The notes below the pieces were generated by a model that saw only the letters and a list, made by a program, of their open reading frames with translations, was not told where the DNA came from and ran no database searches. The position numbers were made by a program, and so were the translations under genes. Below, in pieces: positions 8,141 through 15,528 of a DNA stretch of 47,335 nt (the stretch's first letter is position 1; each line of letters opens with the position of its first letter). Source of the stretch: Streptomyces sp. NRRL S-31 (lineage in GTDB: Bacteria > Actinomycetota > Actinomycetes > Streptomycetales > Streptomycetaceae); the NCBI RefSeq assembly GCF_000718775.1, contig NZ_JOCB01000066.1:1-47335 (forward strand). Direction: 5' to 3'.

Positions 8141-8178
8141 CCGATGGCCGGGTCCACGATCGTGGACCCGGCCATCGG
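8141..8178. terminator. 38-bp perfect palindrome after helicase
   Basis: The sequence CCGATGGCCGGGTCCACGA is followed directly by its exact complement, so RNA from either strand folds into one long hairpin. It lies 33 bp past the helicase stop and 75 bp before the next gene on the same strand. Confidence 0.75.
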
Positions 8179-8240
8179 CGTGTCGGCCCGGAACCCCGTC
8201 AGGCGCGCCCCTGCCGGACCGCGCCCGGCCCGCCGCCCGA

Positions 8241-8246
8241 TAGCCT
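8241..8246 (+). promoter_or_regulatory. candidate -10 box for leaderless hydrolase mRNA
   Basis: TAGCCT lies exactly 7 nt before ATG 8254, with no Shine-Dalgarno sequence between. Confidence 0.45.
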
Positions 8247-8253
8247 CTCCCCC

Positions 8254-9135
8254 ATGAGCAGGCCCGTCACCTTCGTCCCGCCGCCCGGCGCCCGCGCCTA
8301 CCCGCTGCGGACCGCCCGCGGGGAGTTCGCGGTGGTCGACGCGCCGGCAGCCGCCGGCGTCGAGCCCAGGGGGGTCGCGCTGCTGCTGCCGGGGTTCACC
8401 GGGAGCAAGGAGGACTTCAACCCGCTGCACGTGCCGCTCGCCGAGCGCGGTTACCGGACCATCGCGGTGGACGGGCGGGGGCAGTTCGAGTCGGACGGGC
8501 CGGCGACGGACGAATCGGCCTACGCGCAGGAGGAGTTGGCCCGGGACGTCCTCGCGCAGGCGGCGGCCCTCGACGGCCCGGTGCATCTGCTGGGGCACTC
8601 CCTCGGCGGGCAGATCGCCCGCGCGGCGGTGCTGCTCGACCACTCGCCCTTCCTGTCGCTGACCCTGATGTCCTCCGGCCCCGCCCGGATCGCGCCGTCC
8701 CAGCGGGAGCGGGTGAAGCTGCTCCGGGACGCGCTCGCGGCGCTGAGCATGGCGGAGGTGTGGGAGGCGATCCAGGCGATGGAGCCGCCGGAGGAGACGG
8801 ACACGCCCGCGCTCGACGCCGGTCTGGACGGCCGGGACGACCTGCGGCGCCGCTGGCTGGGCACCAGGCCCGCCCAACTGATCGCGACCGGACGGCAGTT
8901 GTGCACGGAGCCGGACCGGGTGGCCGAGCTGGCGGCCGTGCCGCTGCCGTTCCACGTGCTGTCGGGCGCCAAGGACGACACCTGGCCGCTGCCGCTGTTC
9001 GACGACATGGCCGTACGGCTGGACGCGCGGCGGACGGTCGTCGAGTGGGCCGAGCACTCCCCCAACACCGACCGGCCCCTCGCCACGGCCCGCGCATTGG
9101 CCGACTTCTGGGACGGCGCCCCGGCCCGTTCGTAG
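8254..9135 (+). CDS. alpha/beta hydrolase
   Basis: This 293-residue alpha/beta hydrolase has the oxyanion-hole region LLLPGFTGSKEDF at 43-55, the nucleophile elbow GHSLGG with Ser116 and a late SGAKDDTWP segment supplying the acid. EHSPNTDRP is the likely catalytic His region near 270. The reaction is not predictable. ATG 8254 is preceded by TAGCCT and 7 nt (CTCCCCC) with no ribosome site, a classic leaderless pattern, so I reject in-frame starts further upstream. No signal peptide is visible. The MITE-like element begins 41 bp after its stop. Confidence 0.9.
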   Translation: MSRPVTFVPPPGARAYPLRTARGEFAVVDAPAAAGVEPRGVALLLPGFTGSKEDFNPLHVPLAERGYRTIAVDGRGQFESDGPATDESAYAQEELARDVLAQAAALDGPVHLLGHSLGGQIARAAVLLDHSPFLSLTLMSSGPARIAPSQRERVKLLRDALAALSMAEVWEAIQAMEPPEETDTPALDAGLDGRDDLRRRWLGTRPAQLIATGRQLCTEPDRVAELAAVPLPFHVLSGAKDDTWPLPLFDDMAVRLDARRTVVEWAEHSPNTDRPLATARALADFWDGAPARS

Positions 9136-9176
9136 GCCGCGCCCGTACTCCCCGGCCGCGGTCAGGCGGGCGGTGG

Positions 9177-9372
9177 CTAGGGAGTTTCGTTTGGATCAGC
9201 CCGGGTCCGCGACGCCCGGCACGGCGCTCCCCCAGCCTCCGGCCGGGGGGACCCCCACGCCGCGTTGTCGGACCACCCGAGTACGCCCAGTAGGAGGGTG
9301 ATCCTCCGCCTCGCGATGCACCGCACCGGACGCCGCGGCCTGATCCGACCTGATCCAAACGAAACCCCCTAG
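9177..9372. mobile_element. 196-bp MITE-like element with 23-bp terminal inverted repeats
   Basis: The ends 9177-9199 (CTAGGGAGTTTCGTTTGG plus ATCAG) and 9350-9372 are inverted repeats matching at 22 of 23 positions. Both start with the palindrome CTAG, which may be a 4-bp target duplication, or TA a 2-bp one. The 150-bp interior has no gene but contains a G-run/C-run stretch (CTCCCCCAGCCTCCGGCCGG and following) of a type I associate with dispersed Streptomyces repeats. A second partial end copy, CTGATCCGAC, lies just inside the right end. The size, ends and lack of a gene fit a miniature element moved by an IS transposase encoded elsewhere. The right CTAG contains the stop codon of the NYN gene. 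Confidence 0.65.
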
Positions 9373-10265
9373 AACTGCGCCTGGAGGTGCTCCCAGAAGC
9401 CGTCCCGGAGCGCGCGCCGCAGCTCCGCCTGGCCGCGCAGGGAGTACTGGAGCAGTTCCTCGGCCTCGACCAGCAGGTCCTGGTCGACCGAGCCGGGCAG
9501 GTAGGGATGGCCGGGGAAGAGTTCGAGCATGGCTTCCCGGCCTCGGGAGGAGAGCCACTTCGCCGCGATCTGGGCGCCGACGAAGCGGACGTCCTCGCGG
9601 GTGGGGCGGGCGGTGCCGGTGGGCTCGTAGGGGGTGGCGGCGCGCCGGGAGACGTAGGGCTTGAAGAACTCCAGGTCGAAGGTGCGCTGGCTGTCGACCT
9701 CCCAGAGCAGCGGCTCGGCCTGGTTGCGGCCCTCGGGCGCCTCGATGCCCCAGAGGTGGACGCGGGCGCCGTAGCCCTGGGCCGCCTCGACCGCCGAGAC
9801 CAGGTCCTCGTCGCCGCCGAGGAGGGCCGCGTCGCTGATCGCGCGGTGCCTCGCCAGGGACTCCAGGTCGGTGCGGATCAGCGAGTCCACGCCCTTCTGC
9901 TGGTTGTTGGCGTTGAGGTTGCCGAGCCGGACCTTGACGTCGGGCAGCTCGGCGATGGACTGCTGCTCGGCGGTGTGGATGCGGCGCCGGGCGCCGTCGT
10001 ACCAGTAGACGCGCAGCAGCCGGCTGTCCGCGAAGATCGTGCGCGCCTTGTCGATCAGCGCGTCGATCAGGCCCTCGGCGTCCAGGTCGAAGGCGCGGCG
10101 GTCCTCGGTGCCGGTGGCGAGCCGGCCGACGGCCGCGTACAGGTAGCCCGCGTCGACGAAGATCGCGTGGGTCGAGGGTGTCTTCGCCACCTCGGCGAGC
10201 ATGCGTACCAGCAGCTCGTTGGTGCGGTCGATACGGGCGGCGAGGGCGGCCAGGTCGTCGTTCAT
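9369..10265 (-). CDS. NYN-domain (PIN-like) putative RNase
   Basis: This 298-residue protein has the NYN/PIN-like fold signature. There is an early FVDAGYLY strand with Asp38, a GVDSLIRTDL helix with two Asp residues, and GGDEDLVSAVEAAQGYGARVHLWG, the acidic loop and following beta-alpha unit. These acidic residues normally bind Mg2+ for RNA cleavage; that activity is inferred from the family. ATG 10265 is chosen because GACAAT ends 7 nt before it; a GTG at 10289 has less support. The TAG stop lies within the right CTAG of the mobile element, so the coding end abuts the insertion. Confidence 0.85.
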   Translation of the reverse strand: MNDDLAALAARIDRTNELLVRMLAEVAKTPSTHAIFVDAGYLYAAVGRLATGTEDRRAFDLDAEGLIDALIDKARTIFADSRLLRVYWYDGARRRIHTAEQQSIAELPDVKVRLGNLNANNQQKGVDSLIRTDLESLARHRAISDAALLGGDEDLVSAVEAAQGYGARVHLWGIEAPEGRNQAEPLLWEVDSQRTFDLEFFKPYVSRRAATPYEPTGTARPTREDVRFVGAQIAAKWLSSRGREAMLELFPGHPYLPGSVDQDLLVEAEELLQYSLRGQAELRRALRDGFWEHLQAQF

Positions 10266-10374
10266 CGCCCCTATTGTCCCGGTGGTCACAGTGCGAACAC
10301 AACCGGTCCCGATCGGTTCCTCCTCGGCCGCTTACCGGTCAGTAATTAGTCGTTCGAAAAATTTCTTTAGCGTA

Positions 10375-10402
10375 GGGAATGTTCGTAACAAACGGAGCGT
10401 TG
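10375..10402 (+). promoter_or_regulatory. sigma-R-type promoter GGGAAT-N18-GTTG
   Basis: GGGAAT at 10375-10380 and GTTG at 10399-10402 are separated by exactly 18 nt. This equals the consensus I know for the thiol-stress sigma factor SigR of Streptomyces. It points at the small ORF starting at 10481 (or 10457) and would give a leader of about 50-70 nt. The surrounding 60 bp is unusually AT-rich. That SigR uses it is an inference. Confidence 0.6.
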
Positions 10403-10480
10403 ACTCGTACGACACCGGACACTCCGGATGCCACACCAGTAGTTCTCCGCAGGAGGATGACCAGACGAAGGGAGAAGCCC

Positions 10481-10633
10481 ATGCGCTTCGAAATCATGCG
10501 ACTCGACGAGGTCGACGGCACCGCCGTGGACAGCACCGTCGTGGACGCCGCCTCCGTCAACCGGATCGTTCAGCAGGCCGCCGCCATCGGGCAGCGCCTG
10601 TGGATCCGCCCGGCCGACACACCGGCTTCGTAG
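10481..10633 (+). CDS. 50-residue conserved small protein
   Basis: The protein begins MRFEIMRLDEVDGTAVDST and ends RLWIRPADTPAS. It has no Cys and no membrane segment, and a central segment, VVDAASVNRIVQQAAAIGQ, that should form a helix. I recognise the sequence as widespread in Streptomyces but know no function. ATG 10481 follows AAGGGAG by 6 nt. An in-frame ATG at 10457 directly abutting AGGAGG would add MTRRREKP. No modifying enzyme is adjacent, so there is no reason to call it a peptide-product precursor. It is preceded by a perfect SigR-type promoter and followed by a hairpin shared with the convergent marC gene. Confidence 0.75.
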   Translation: MRFEIMRLDEVDGTAVDSTVVDAASVNRIVQQAAAIGQRLWIRPADTPAS

Positions 10634-10663
10634 CCCGCACGCGGGCTGTCGCCACTCAAGCTT

Positions 10664-10703
10664 TCCGGGGGAGCCGAACCGACGACGGCTCAGCTCCCCC
10701 GGA
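10664..10703. terminator. hairpin between small protein and marC
   Basis: TCCGGGGGAGC (10664-10674) pairs with GCTCCCCCGGA (10693-10703). The right arm covers the last codons of the convergent marC gene, so one structure may stop both transcripts. A smaller AGCCCGC-AC-GCGGGCT-type hairpin lies just upstream. Confidence 0.55.
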
Positions 10704-11295
10704 TCACCTGAGTGACACCGTTGATGATCTGCTGGACGGCGATCGCGGAGAGCATCATGCCCGCGAGCCGCGTCACCAGCACGACGCCGCCGTCCTTGAT
10801 GACCCGGATGATCAGCAGCGAGTAACGCATCACCAGCCACAGAACGACGTGGATCGCGAGGATCGCGGACCACACCGAGATCTGCGTGGTCACACTGTCG
10901 GCCTTCTGCACGGCCAGGATCACGGACACGATCGCCCCGGGCCCCGCCAGCAGCGGCATGCCCAGCGGCACGAGCGCCACATTGACGTCCTTGGTCTGCT
11001 TCGGCTCGTCGGTCTTGCCGGTGAGCAGGTCCAGCGCGATCAGCAGGAGCAGCAGTCCGCCCGCGATCATCAGCGCGGGCACGGACACATGCAGGTAGTC
11101 GAGGATCTGGTGCCCGAGGACGCCGAAGACGGCGATGACCCCGCCCGCCACGCAGACGGCCTGGAACGCCATCCGGCGCTGCACCTTGGCCGGCCGTCCG
11201 GCGGTCAGGGCGAGGAAGATCGGGGTGATCCCGGGGGGATCCATGATGACGAACAGGGTCAGGAACAGGGAACCGAAGACAGCGATGTCGAACAT
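10690..11295 (-). CDS. MarC-family integral membrane protein
   Basis: This 201-residue protein has about six hydrophobic segments and the MarC-family signatures DPPGITPIFLALT near the N-terminus and PLGMPLLAGPGAI in the middle. MarC proteins are inner-membrane proteins of uncertain function; the antibiotic-resistance name is historical. ATG 11295 gives the family's normal length. The frame is open much further upstream, but that part is antisense noise over the PHP gene. Only a weak AAGG lies upstream. The PHP gene ends 86 bp before it on the same strand. Confidence 0.9.
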   Translation of the reverse strand: MFDIAVFGSLFLTLFVIMDPPGITPIFLALTAGRPAKVQRRMAFQAVCVAGGVIAVFGVLGHQILDYLHVSVPALMIAGGLLLLLIALDLLTGKTDEPKQTKDVNVALVPLGMPLLAGPGAIVSVILAVQKADSVTTQISVWSAILAIHVVLWLVMRYSLLIIRVIKDGGVVLVTRLAGMMLSAIAVQQIINGVTQVIRGS

Positions 11296-11381
11296 GGTGG
11301 TGCTAACTGGCCTTGCTGGAAGAGGAAGAAGTGGTACGGGCGTGAGGGGTCGCGGTCCGGCACGGTCCGGCCCCGCGGGGC

Positions 11382-12239
11382 TCAGGCTCCGCCGGCGCCC
11401 GGCACCGGGAACGCGCCCGTCGCCCGCCGGGTGATCTCCCCGTACACCTCGGGGTCGGTCGTGTAGGCGCCCAGCGCCACGGTCTTGCGGCTGCCGTGGT
11501 AGTCGGAGGAGCCCGTGACCAGCAGGCCCACGTCCTTGGCCAGGCCGCGCAGCCGGTCGCGCGCGGCTGCGTCGTGGTCCATGTGGTCCACCTCGACACC
11601 GTCCAGACCGGCCTCGGCCATCTCCGCGATGCGGGACTCCGGCACGGTGCGGCCCCGTTTGGCGGCGGCCGGGTGCGCGAACACGCAGACCCCGCCCGCT
11701 GCCTTGACCAGCCGGATCGCCTCGAACGGGTCGGTCTCGTGCTTCGCCACGAAGGCGCGCCCGCCGTCGGCCAGCCACTCCTCGGTGAACGCGTCGCCCA
11801 CCGTCGGCACGACACCCAGCTCGACCAGCGCGGAGGCGACGTGCGGGCGCCCGACGGAGCCGCCGGCGGCGATCCGCTCGACCTGCTCCCAGGTGACCGG
11901 CACGCCCAGCGCGTTCAGCTTGGCGACCATGCCCTGGGCCCGCGGCACCCGGTCGTCCCGGACCAGCTCGCGCTCGGCGAGCAGGGCCGGCTCGTCGGGG
12001 TCGAAGAGGTAGGCCAGCAGGTGCATCGAGACGCCGTCGACCCGGCAGGACAGCTCGGCGCCGGGGACCAGCGTGAGCCCCCCGGGCAGCGCGGCGACGG
12101 CCTCGGCGTGCCCGCGGGTGGTGTCGTGGTCGGTCAGCGCGACCACGTCCAGTCCGGCGGCGGCGGCGTTGCGCACCAGCTCGGCCGGGGTGTCCGTACC
12201 GTCGGAGGCCGTGGAGTGGCAGTGCAGATCGATGCGCAC
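11382..12239 (-). CDS. PHP-domain phosphoesterase
   Basis: This 285-residue protein starts MRIDLHCHSTASDG, the first PHP motif (HxH), and continues with LTDHDTT near 40, GAELSC, FAHPAA near 190 and GSSDYHG near 245. Together these form the metal-binding His/Asp set of PHP phosphoesterases, which cleave phosphate esters; related enzymes act on 3',5'-nucleoside bisphosphates. GTG 12239 has GGAG 6 nt upstream. It is cytoplasmic, probably starts the unit that includes marC, and has a possible -10 (TATCCT) about 40 bp upstream. Confidence 0.9.
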   Translation of the reverse strand: MRIDLHCHSTASDGTDTPAELVRNAAAAGLDVVALTDHDTTRGHAEAVAALPGGLTLVPGAELSCRVDGVSMHLLAYLFDPDEPALLAERELVRDDRVPRAQGMVAKLNALGVPVTWEQVERIAAGGSVGRPHVASALVELGVVPTVGDAFTEEWLADGGRAFVAKHETDPFEAIRLVKAAGGVCVFAHPAAAKRGRTVPESRIAEMAEAGLDGVEVDHMDHDAAARDRLRGLAKDVGLLVTGSSDYHGSRKTVALGAYTTDPEVYGEITRRATGAFPVPGAGGA

Positions 12240-12403
12240 GCGAACTCCAGGCAGGACGGACGGAAGAGGACACCTAAGGATAACCGGGTTTTCCGCCCTC
12301 GATGTCACACCCGAAACCGCTCATCGCCCTTTACTTCTACGCCTGCCGCCCTTCACTTCCACGCCCGGAACGACCCCGCCGCCCGGGCTCTGCGGGCGCG
12401 GCT

Positions 12404-13045
12404 CTACGGGCGCAGCAGACGCGGCGACAACGCCCCGCACGGCACCAGGTCTATCTCCGCCCCGGCGTCCCGCAGGTCGGTCAGCACCAGCTCGTCGTAC
12501 AGCAGCAGGCCGGCCCGCTCGGGCCACATCACCGCCCACAGCCACATCCCGAGCGCCTCCCCGGCGAAGACGGCCCGGTCGTCGGGGGTGCGGTAGACGT
12601 GCCAGAGCGGGGTGGGGCGGCCGGCGGCCAGCACCTTGGCCTGCGGCGGCTTCTCCACGTTCATGTACGACCCCGGGTCGGGGCCGTCGATGCCCGCGTA
12701 CCACGCGCCGAGGCCGACGCCCAGTTCCTCGGCGATCAGGATCAGCTCGCCGGGTCCGCCGAGCGGGCCGGGGCCGGAGCAGGCCACCGCGGTCGCGCGA
12801 CCGCCGCTGCGGTCGTCCCCGGCGTGCGCCACGCCCGTGAACAGCCATCCGACCGGCAGCGGCCACGGCATCCACACGGGTACCTGCGTGCGGCGCACGA
12901 CCACGTTGAGCGCCTCGACGCTGGGCGGGATCACGGGCTGTAGCGGATACACCGTGCCGTGCACATCGCACTGCCACGCATCGGCGAAGAGTCCGGGAGC
13001 CCTGACCCGGCCACCGCACTTCGGGCAACTGGGTTCGCCCCTCAT
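12404..13045 (-). CDS. zinc-ribbon conserved protein (DUF6758-like)
   Basis: This 213-residue protein opens with a zinc-ribbon-like head, CPKCGGR at 7-13 then CDVHG near 26, followed by a soluble domain rich in Trp and Gly (VWMPWPLPVGWLFTGVAHAG). I recognise it as a protein conserved in Streptomyces and recall the name DUF6758, with low certainty. Function is unknown. The ATG follows GTGGAG by 5 nt. It is divergent from the MFS gene; the 170 bp between them carry the MFS promoter. Confidence 0.75.
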   Translation of the reverse strand: MRGEPSCPKCGGRVRAPGLFADAWQCDVHGTVYPLQPVIPPSVEALNVVVRRTQVPVWMPWPLPVGWLFTGVAHAGDDRSGGRATAVACSGPGPLGGPGELILIAEELGVGLGAWYAGIDGPDPGSYMNVEKPPQAKVLAAGRPTPLWHVYRTPDDRAVFAGEALGMWLWAVMWPERAGLLLYDELVLTDLRDAGAEIDLVPCGALSPRLLRP

Positions 13046-13145
13046 AGGGCTCCACGGTCCTACCCCTGCCCGCCCACGTCAAGGATGATCACCCGTCCGG
13101 ACGGAACCCCCGGTCAGCGGGGTGACCGGCCACGATAGATGCATC

Positions 13146-13175
13146 TTGCATTAATTAGCCGCACTAACTTATTAT
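13146..13175 (+). promoter_or_regulatory. near-consensus promoter of MFS gene with inverted repeat in spacer
   Basis: TTGCAT (13146-13151) and TATTAT (13170-13175) are 18 bp apart, a strong housekeeping-type promoter for this genome. The spacer contains TTAG-CCGCA-CTAA, and ATGCAT motifs flank the promoter at about 13139 and 13175. Inverted repeats here are placed where a repressor could block transcription. No regulator gene is adjacent. Confidence 0.6.
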
Positions 13176-13215
13176 ATGCATAAGCCAACTACCTAGTGAG
13201 GATGGGAGAAGCGAC

Positions 13216-14439
13216 ATGGACCCCTTCGACGCGGGAGCCGGTGGCATCCTGCGACAGCCCAAGGCGGTCTGGGCCACGGCCGGCGCCTCCGTCGTCGCCT
13301 TCATGGGCATCGGCCTCGTCGACCCGATCCTGCCGTCGATCGCCCAGGGCCTGCACGCCACCGCCAGCCAGGTGTCCCTGCTCTTCACCTCGTACTTCCT
13401 GATCACCGCCGTCGCGATGCTGCTGACCGGCTTCGTCTCCAGCCGCGTCGGCGGCCGCAAGACCCTGCTGCTCGGCCTCGCCTTCGTGGTCGTCTTCGCG
13501 GGCCTGGCCGGCACCTCCGGCTCGGTCGGCCAGCTCGTCGGCTTCCGGGCCGGCTGGGGTCTCGGCAACGCGCTCTTCGTCTCCACCGCGCTCGCGGTCA
13601 TCGTCGGCGCGGCGGCCGGCGGCAGCGCGGCGGCGATCCTGCTGTACGAGTCCGCGCTCGGCCTCGGCATGGCCTGCGGCCCGCTGCTCGGCGCGGTCCT
13701 CGGCAACGTCAGCTGGCGCTACCCCTTCTTCGGCACAGCCACGCTGATGGCGATCGGCTTCCTGTGCATCACGGTGTTCCTGAAGGAGCAGCCGAAGCCC
13801 GCCCGCAAGACGTCGATCCTGGACCCGCTCAAGGCGCTCGGCCACGGCGGGCTGGCCTCGGCGGCGGTCTCGGCGTTCTTCTACAACTACACGTTCTTCA
13901 CCGTGCTGGCCTTCACCCCGTTCGTGCTGGACATGACGCCGTACCGGTCGGGCGCGGTGTTCTTCGCCTGGGGTCTGCTGCTCGCGGTGTTCTCGGTGAT
14001 CGTGGCTCCGCGCATGCAGGCGCGGTTCGGCTCGCTGAAGGTGCTCGGCGGCTCGCTGCTGCTGCTCGCGGCGGACGTGCTCGTGCTCGGCTACGGCGAC
14101 CACACCACGGCGATCGTCTGCACCATCCTGTCCGGTGCCTTCATCGGCGTGAACAACACCGTGTACACAGAGCTGGCGCTCGGGGTGTCGGACGCGCCGC
14201 GCCCGGTGGCGAGCGCCGGCTACAACTTCGTCCGCTGGTTCGCCGCCGCCGCGGCGCCCTACTTCGCGCCGAAGATCGAGGAGTGGACCGACATCCACGT
14301 CCCGTTCGTGGTCGCGGCCGTCACGGCGGTACTGGGCGCGCTCGTGGTCGTCGTACGCCGCCGGGCGCTGACGCACCGGGCGGCGGAGCTGGAGCCGCGG
14401 CACGCGACCGAGGACGGGGTCGGCGTCTTCGCCGGCTGA
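13216..14439 (+). CDS. MFS transporter (drug/efflux type)
   Basis: This 407-residue protein has about twelve hydrophobic segments. It carries the major facilitator pattern VSSRVGGRKTLLLGL (about 74-88) in the first cytoplasmic loop and LLYESALGLGMACGPLLGAVLG in helix 5, a proton-antiporter motif (motif C, with GPLLG). It is probably an exporter; the substrate is unknown. ATG 13216 has GGGAG about 8 nt upstream. A strong promoter with inverted repeats precedes it. It is convergent with the SUFU gene, with 42 bp between and only a small GC hairpin. Confidence 0.92.
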   Translation: MDPFDAGAGGILRQPKAVWATAGASVVAFMGIGLVDPILPSIAQGLHATASQVSLLFTSYFLITAVAMLLTGFVSSRVGGRKTLLLGLAFVVVFAGLAGTSGSVGQLVGFRAGWGLGNALFVSTALAVIVGAAAGGSAAAILLYESALGLGMACGPLLGAVLGNVSWRYPFFGTATLMAIGFLCITVFLKEQPKPARKTSILDPLKALGHGGLASAAVSAFFYNYTFFTVLAFTPFVLDMTPYRSGAVFFAWGLLLAVFSVIVAPRMQARFGSLKVLGGSLLLLAADVLVLGYGDHTTAIVCTILSGAFIGVNNTVYTELALGVSDAPRPVASAGYNFVRWFAAAAAPYFAPKIEEWTDIHVPFVVAAVTAVLGALVVVVRRRALTHRAAELEPRHATEDGVGVFAG

Positions 14440-14481
14440 CCGCCCCCGGGGGCCCTTCGGTGAGCTTGCTCACTCACCCGC

Positions 14482-15066
14482 TCACTCCAGCGTGACGGAC
14501 CGGCGGGCGGGGTCCCGCAGGTCCGTCCCGTTCGCCAGCCACCGCTCCTGGAGGGCCTGGGCGCCGTGCACCCGCTTCCAGGCGGCCTCGTTCGGGGTCA
14601 TCGGCAGCAGCGGCAGGAACCGTACGGGGTCCATCGGGGCGTCCAGTTCCAGGTCCTCCACGAGCCCGCCGGGCTCGCCCACCAGGACCGAGGTGAAGGG
14701 AGCGCCGGGCCACAGCGGTTCGCCCACGTCCAGCGAGGCGCCCGGGGTCACCACCAGACCCTCCACCTGCGGGGACGCGGCGAGGACCGCGAGCGGTCGG
14801 AGCACCTTGCCGGTGTCGGCGAGGCCCGCGCGGACGGAGAGCACCAGCTCGGCGCGGGGTCCCTGGACCGGATCGGCGACCAGTGCCGTGGGGTCCGTCA
14901 TGGGGTGCGCGGACATGCCGAGGGTGGCGTACCGGACGACGTCCCCCTCCTGGAAACGGAGCACCTCGATGCGGTCCGTGCCGAGGAAGGTGACGGCGGC
15001 GCGCGCGTCCGGTGCGCCCAGCGCGGTGGTCAACCGTGCCTCGACCAGAGGAAGAACATCAACCAT
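14482..15066 (-). CDS. suppressor-of-fused (SUFU) domain protein
   Basis: The 194-residue soluble protein matches the bacterial SUFU-domain family as I know it from Streptomyces. It starts MVDVLPLVEARLTTALG, has FLGTDRIEVLRF near 35-46 and ends LPMTPNEAAWKR-VHGAQALQERW. In bacteria the family is often an immunity-like or unknown protein; no toxin gene is adjacent here. ATG 15066 is preceded by TATGCT and 6 nt without a ribosome site, so it is probably leaderless; the longer frame to 15099 is rejected. Confidence 0.82.
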   Translation of the reverse strand: MVDVLPLVEARLTTALGAPDARAAVTFLGTDRIEVLRFQEGDVVRYATLGMSAHPMTDPTALVADPVQGPRAELVLSVRAGLADTGKVLRPLAVLAASPQVEGLVVTPGASLDVGEPLWPGAPFTSVLVGEPGGLVEDLELDAPMDPVRFLPLLPMTPNEAAWKRVHGAQALQERWLANGTDLRDPARRSVTLE

Positions 15067-15072
15067 GCGGCG

Positions 15073-15078
15073 AGCATA
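15073..15078 (-). promoter_or_regulatory. candidate -10 box for SUFU gene
   Basis: TATGCT on the minus strand is 6 nt before ATG 15066. TTTGCC about 16 bp upstream may be the -35. No Shine-Dalgarno sequence is present. Confidence 0.5.
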
Positions 15079-15108
15079 GAACTCGTCAGCAGCGGGCAAA
15101 GCGGCACC

Positions 15109-15134
15109 TTGACAGTACGGGCGGCTGGTACTCT
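15109..15134 (+). promoter_or_regulatory. candidate promoter of corA leader
   Basis: TGG-TACTCT (15126-15134) is an extended -10 element. A perfect TTGACA (15109-15114) lies only 14 bp upstream of it, shorter than ideal, so either element alone may be meaningful. A start near 15141 would give a leader of about 390 nt before corA. Confidence 0.4.
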
Positions 15135-15140
15135 GAGCCG

Positions 15141-15528
15141 GTGGTTCGGGGCAGCACGCAGAAGCGTCGCTATCGAGTCCCGACGCCGAGAGGACTCCCT
15201 TACGAGGGACCGGCCGGAGGAGGTGGGGCTGTCATGGATCGAAGTCGACCGTGCAGTACCACTCGCTCTTCCGGCTGTTGACGTAGTTACCCGGCTGGCC
15301 GCCGCCTTCCCTTGCGCATCGTCGTTCGGAAGAGCACCTCGTTTCGCCTTGCCTGATCTGTCTGACCTGAATCAGTTCTGCGTCAGCAGCGATGTCGCCA
15401 CCGCGACGGTGCGGTGCTCCCCGCTTTGTGGACGTGCCAAACATGCACGGTCCGAACGTCCCCATTCCGGGTAGTTCCACCCGTCGCCGCGTCGCGCTTT
15501 CGCTGCCCGCCCGCGAAGGAGCCTGCCC
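15141..15528 (+). other. long structured 5' leader of corA
   Basis: This stretch has no normal protein gene and is less GC-rich at third positions than its surroundings in every frame. It contains GAGTCC/GGACTC pairing and a CCCT-TACG-AGGG hairpin before the uORF at 15234. After it come a CTGA-AT-CAG hairpin and a CACCGC/GCGGTG pairing. It does not show the conserved core of the M-box magnesium riboswitch. Its length and the uORF suggest post-transcriptional control of corA. Confidence 0.45.
15234..15281 (+). CDS. candidate 15-codon leader peptide (uORF) of corA
   Basis: ATG 15234 is preceded by GGAGGAGGTG, a near-perfect ribosome site 10 nt away. The peptide MDRSRPCSTTRSSGC ends at TGA 15281. 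It lies between two possible hairpin regions and 247 nt before corA. The strength of the ribosome site relative to such a short frame is the main reason to take it seriously. The sequence does not resemble the Pro- or acid-rich magnesium leader peptides I know. Alternative: a chance ORF. Confidence 0.4.
   Translation: MDRSRPCSTTRSSGC

Noticed and set aside
6451..9057. An 868-codon minus-strand frame across the helicase tail and hydrolase
   Set aside because: It spans two well-supported plus-strand genes and a terminator; the codon bias fits the plus strand only.
10481..10633. Ribosomally made peptide precursor
   Set aside because: The 50-residue protein has no Cys or core-like tail and no modification or export genes beside it.
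15141..15300. M-box or other known magnesium riboswitch upstream of corA
   Set aside because: The conserved core sequence of the M-box is not visible; only generic hairpins are.
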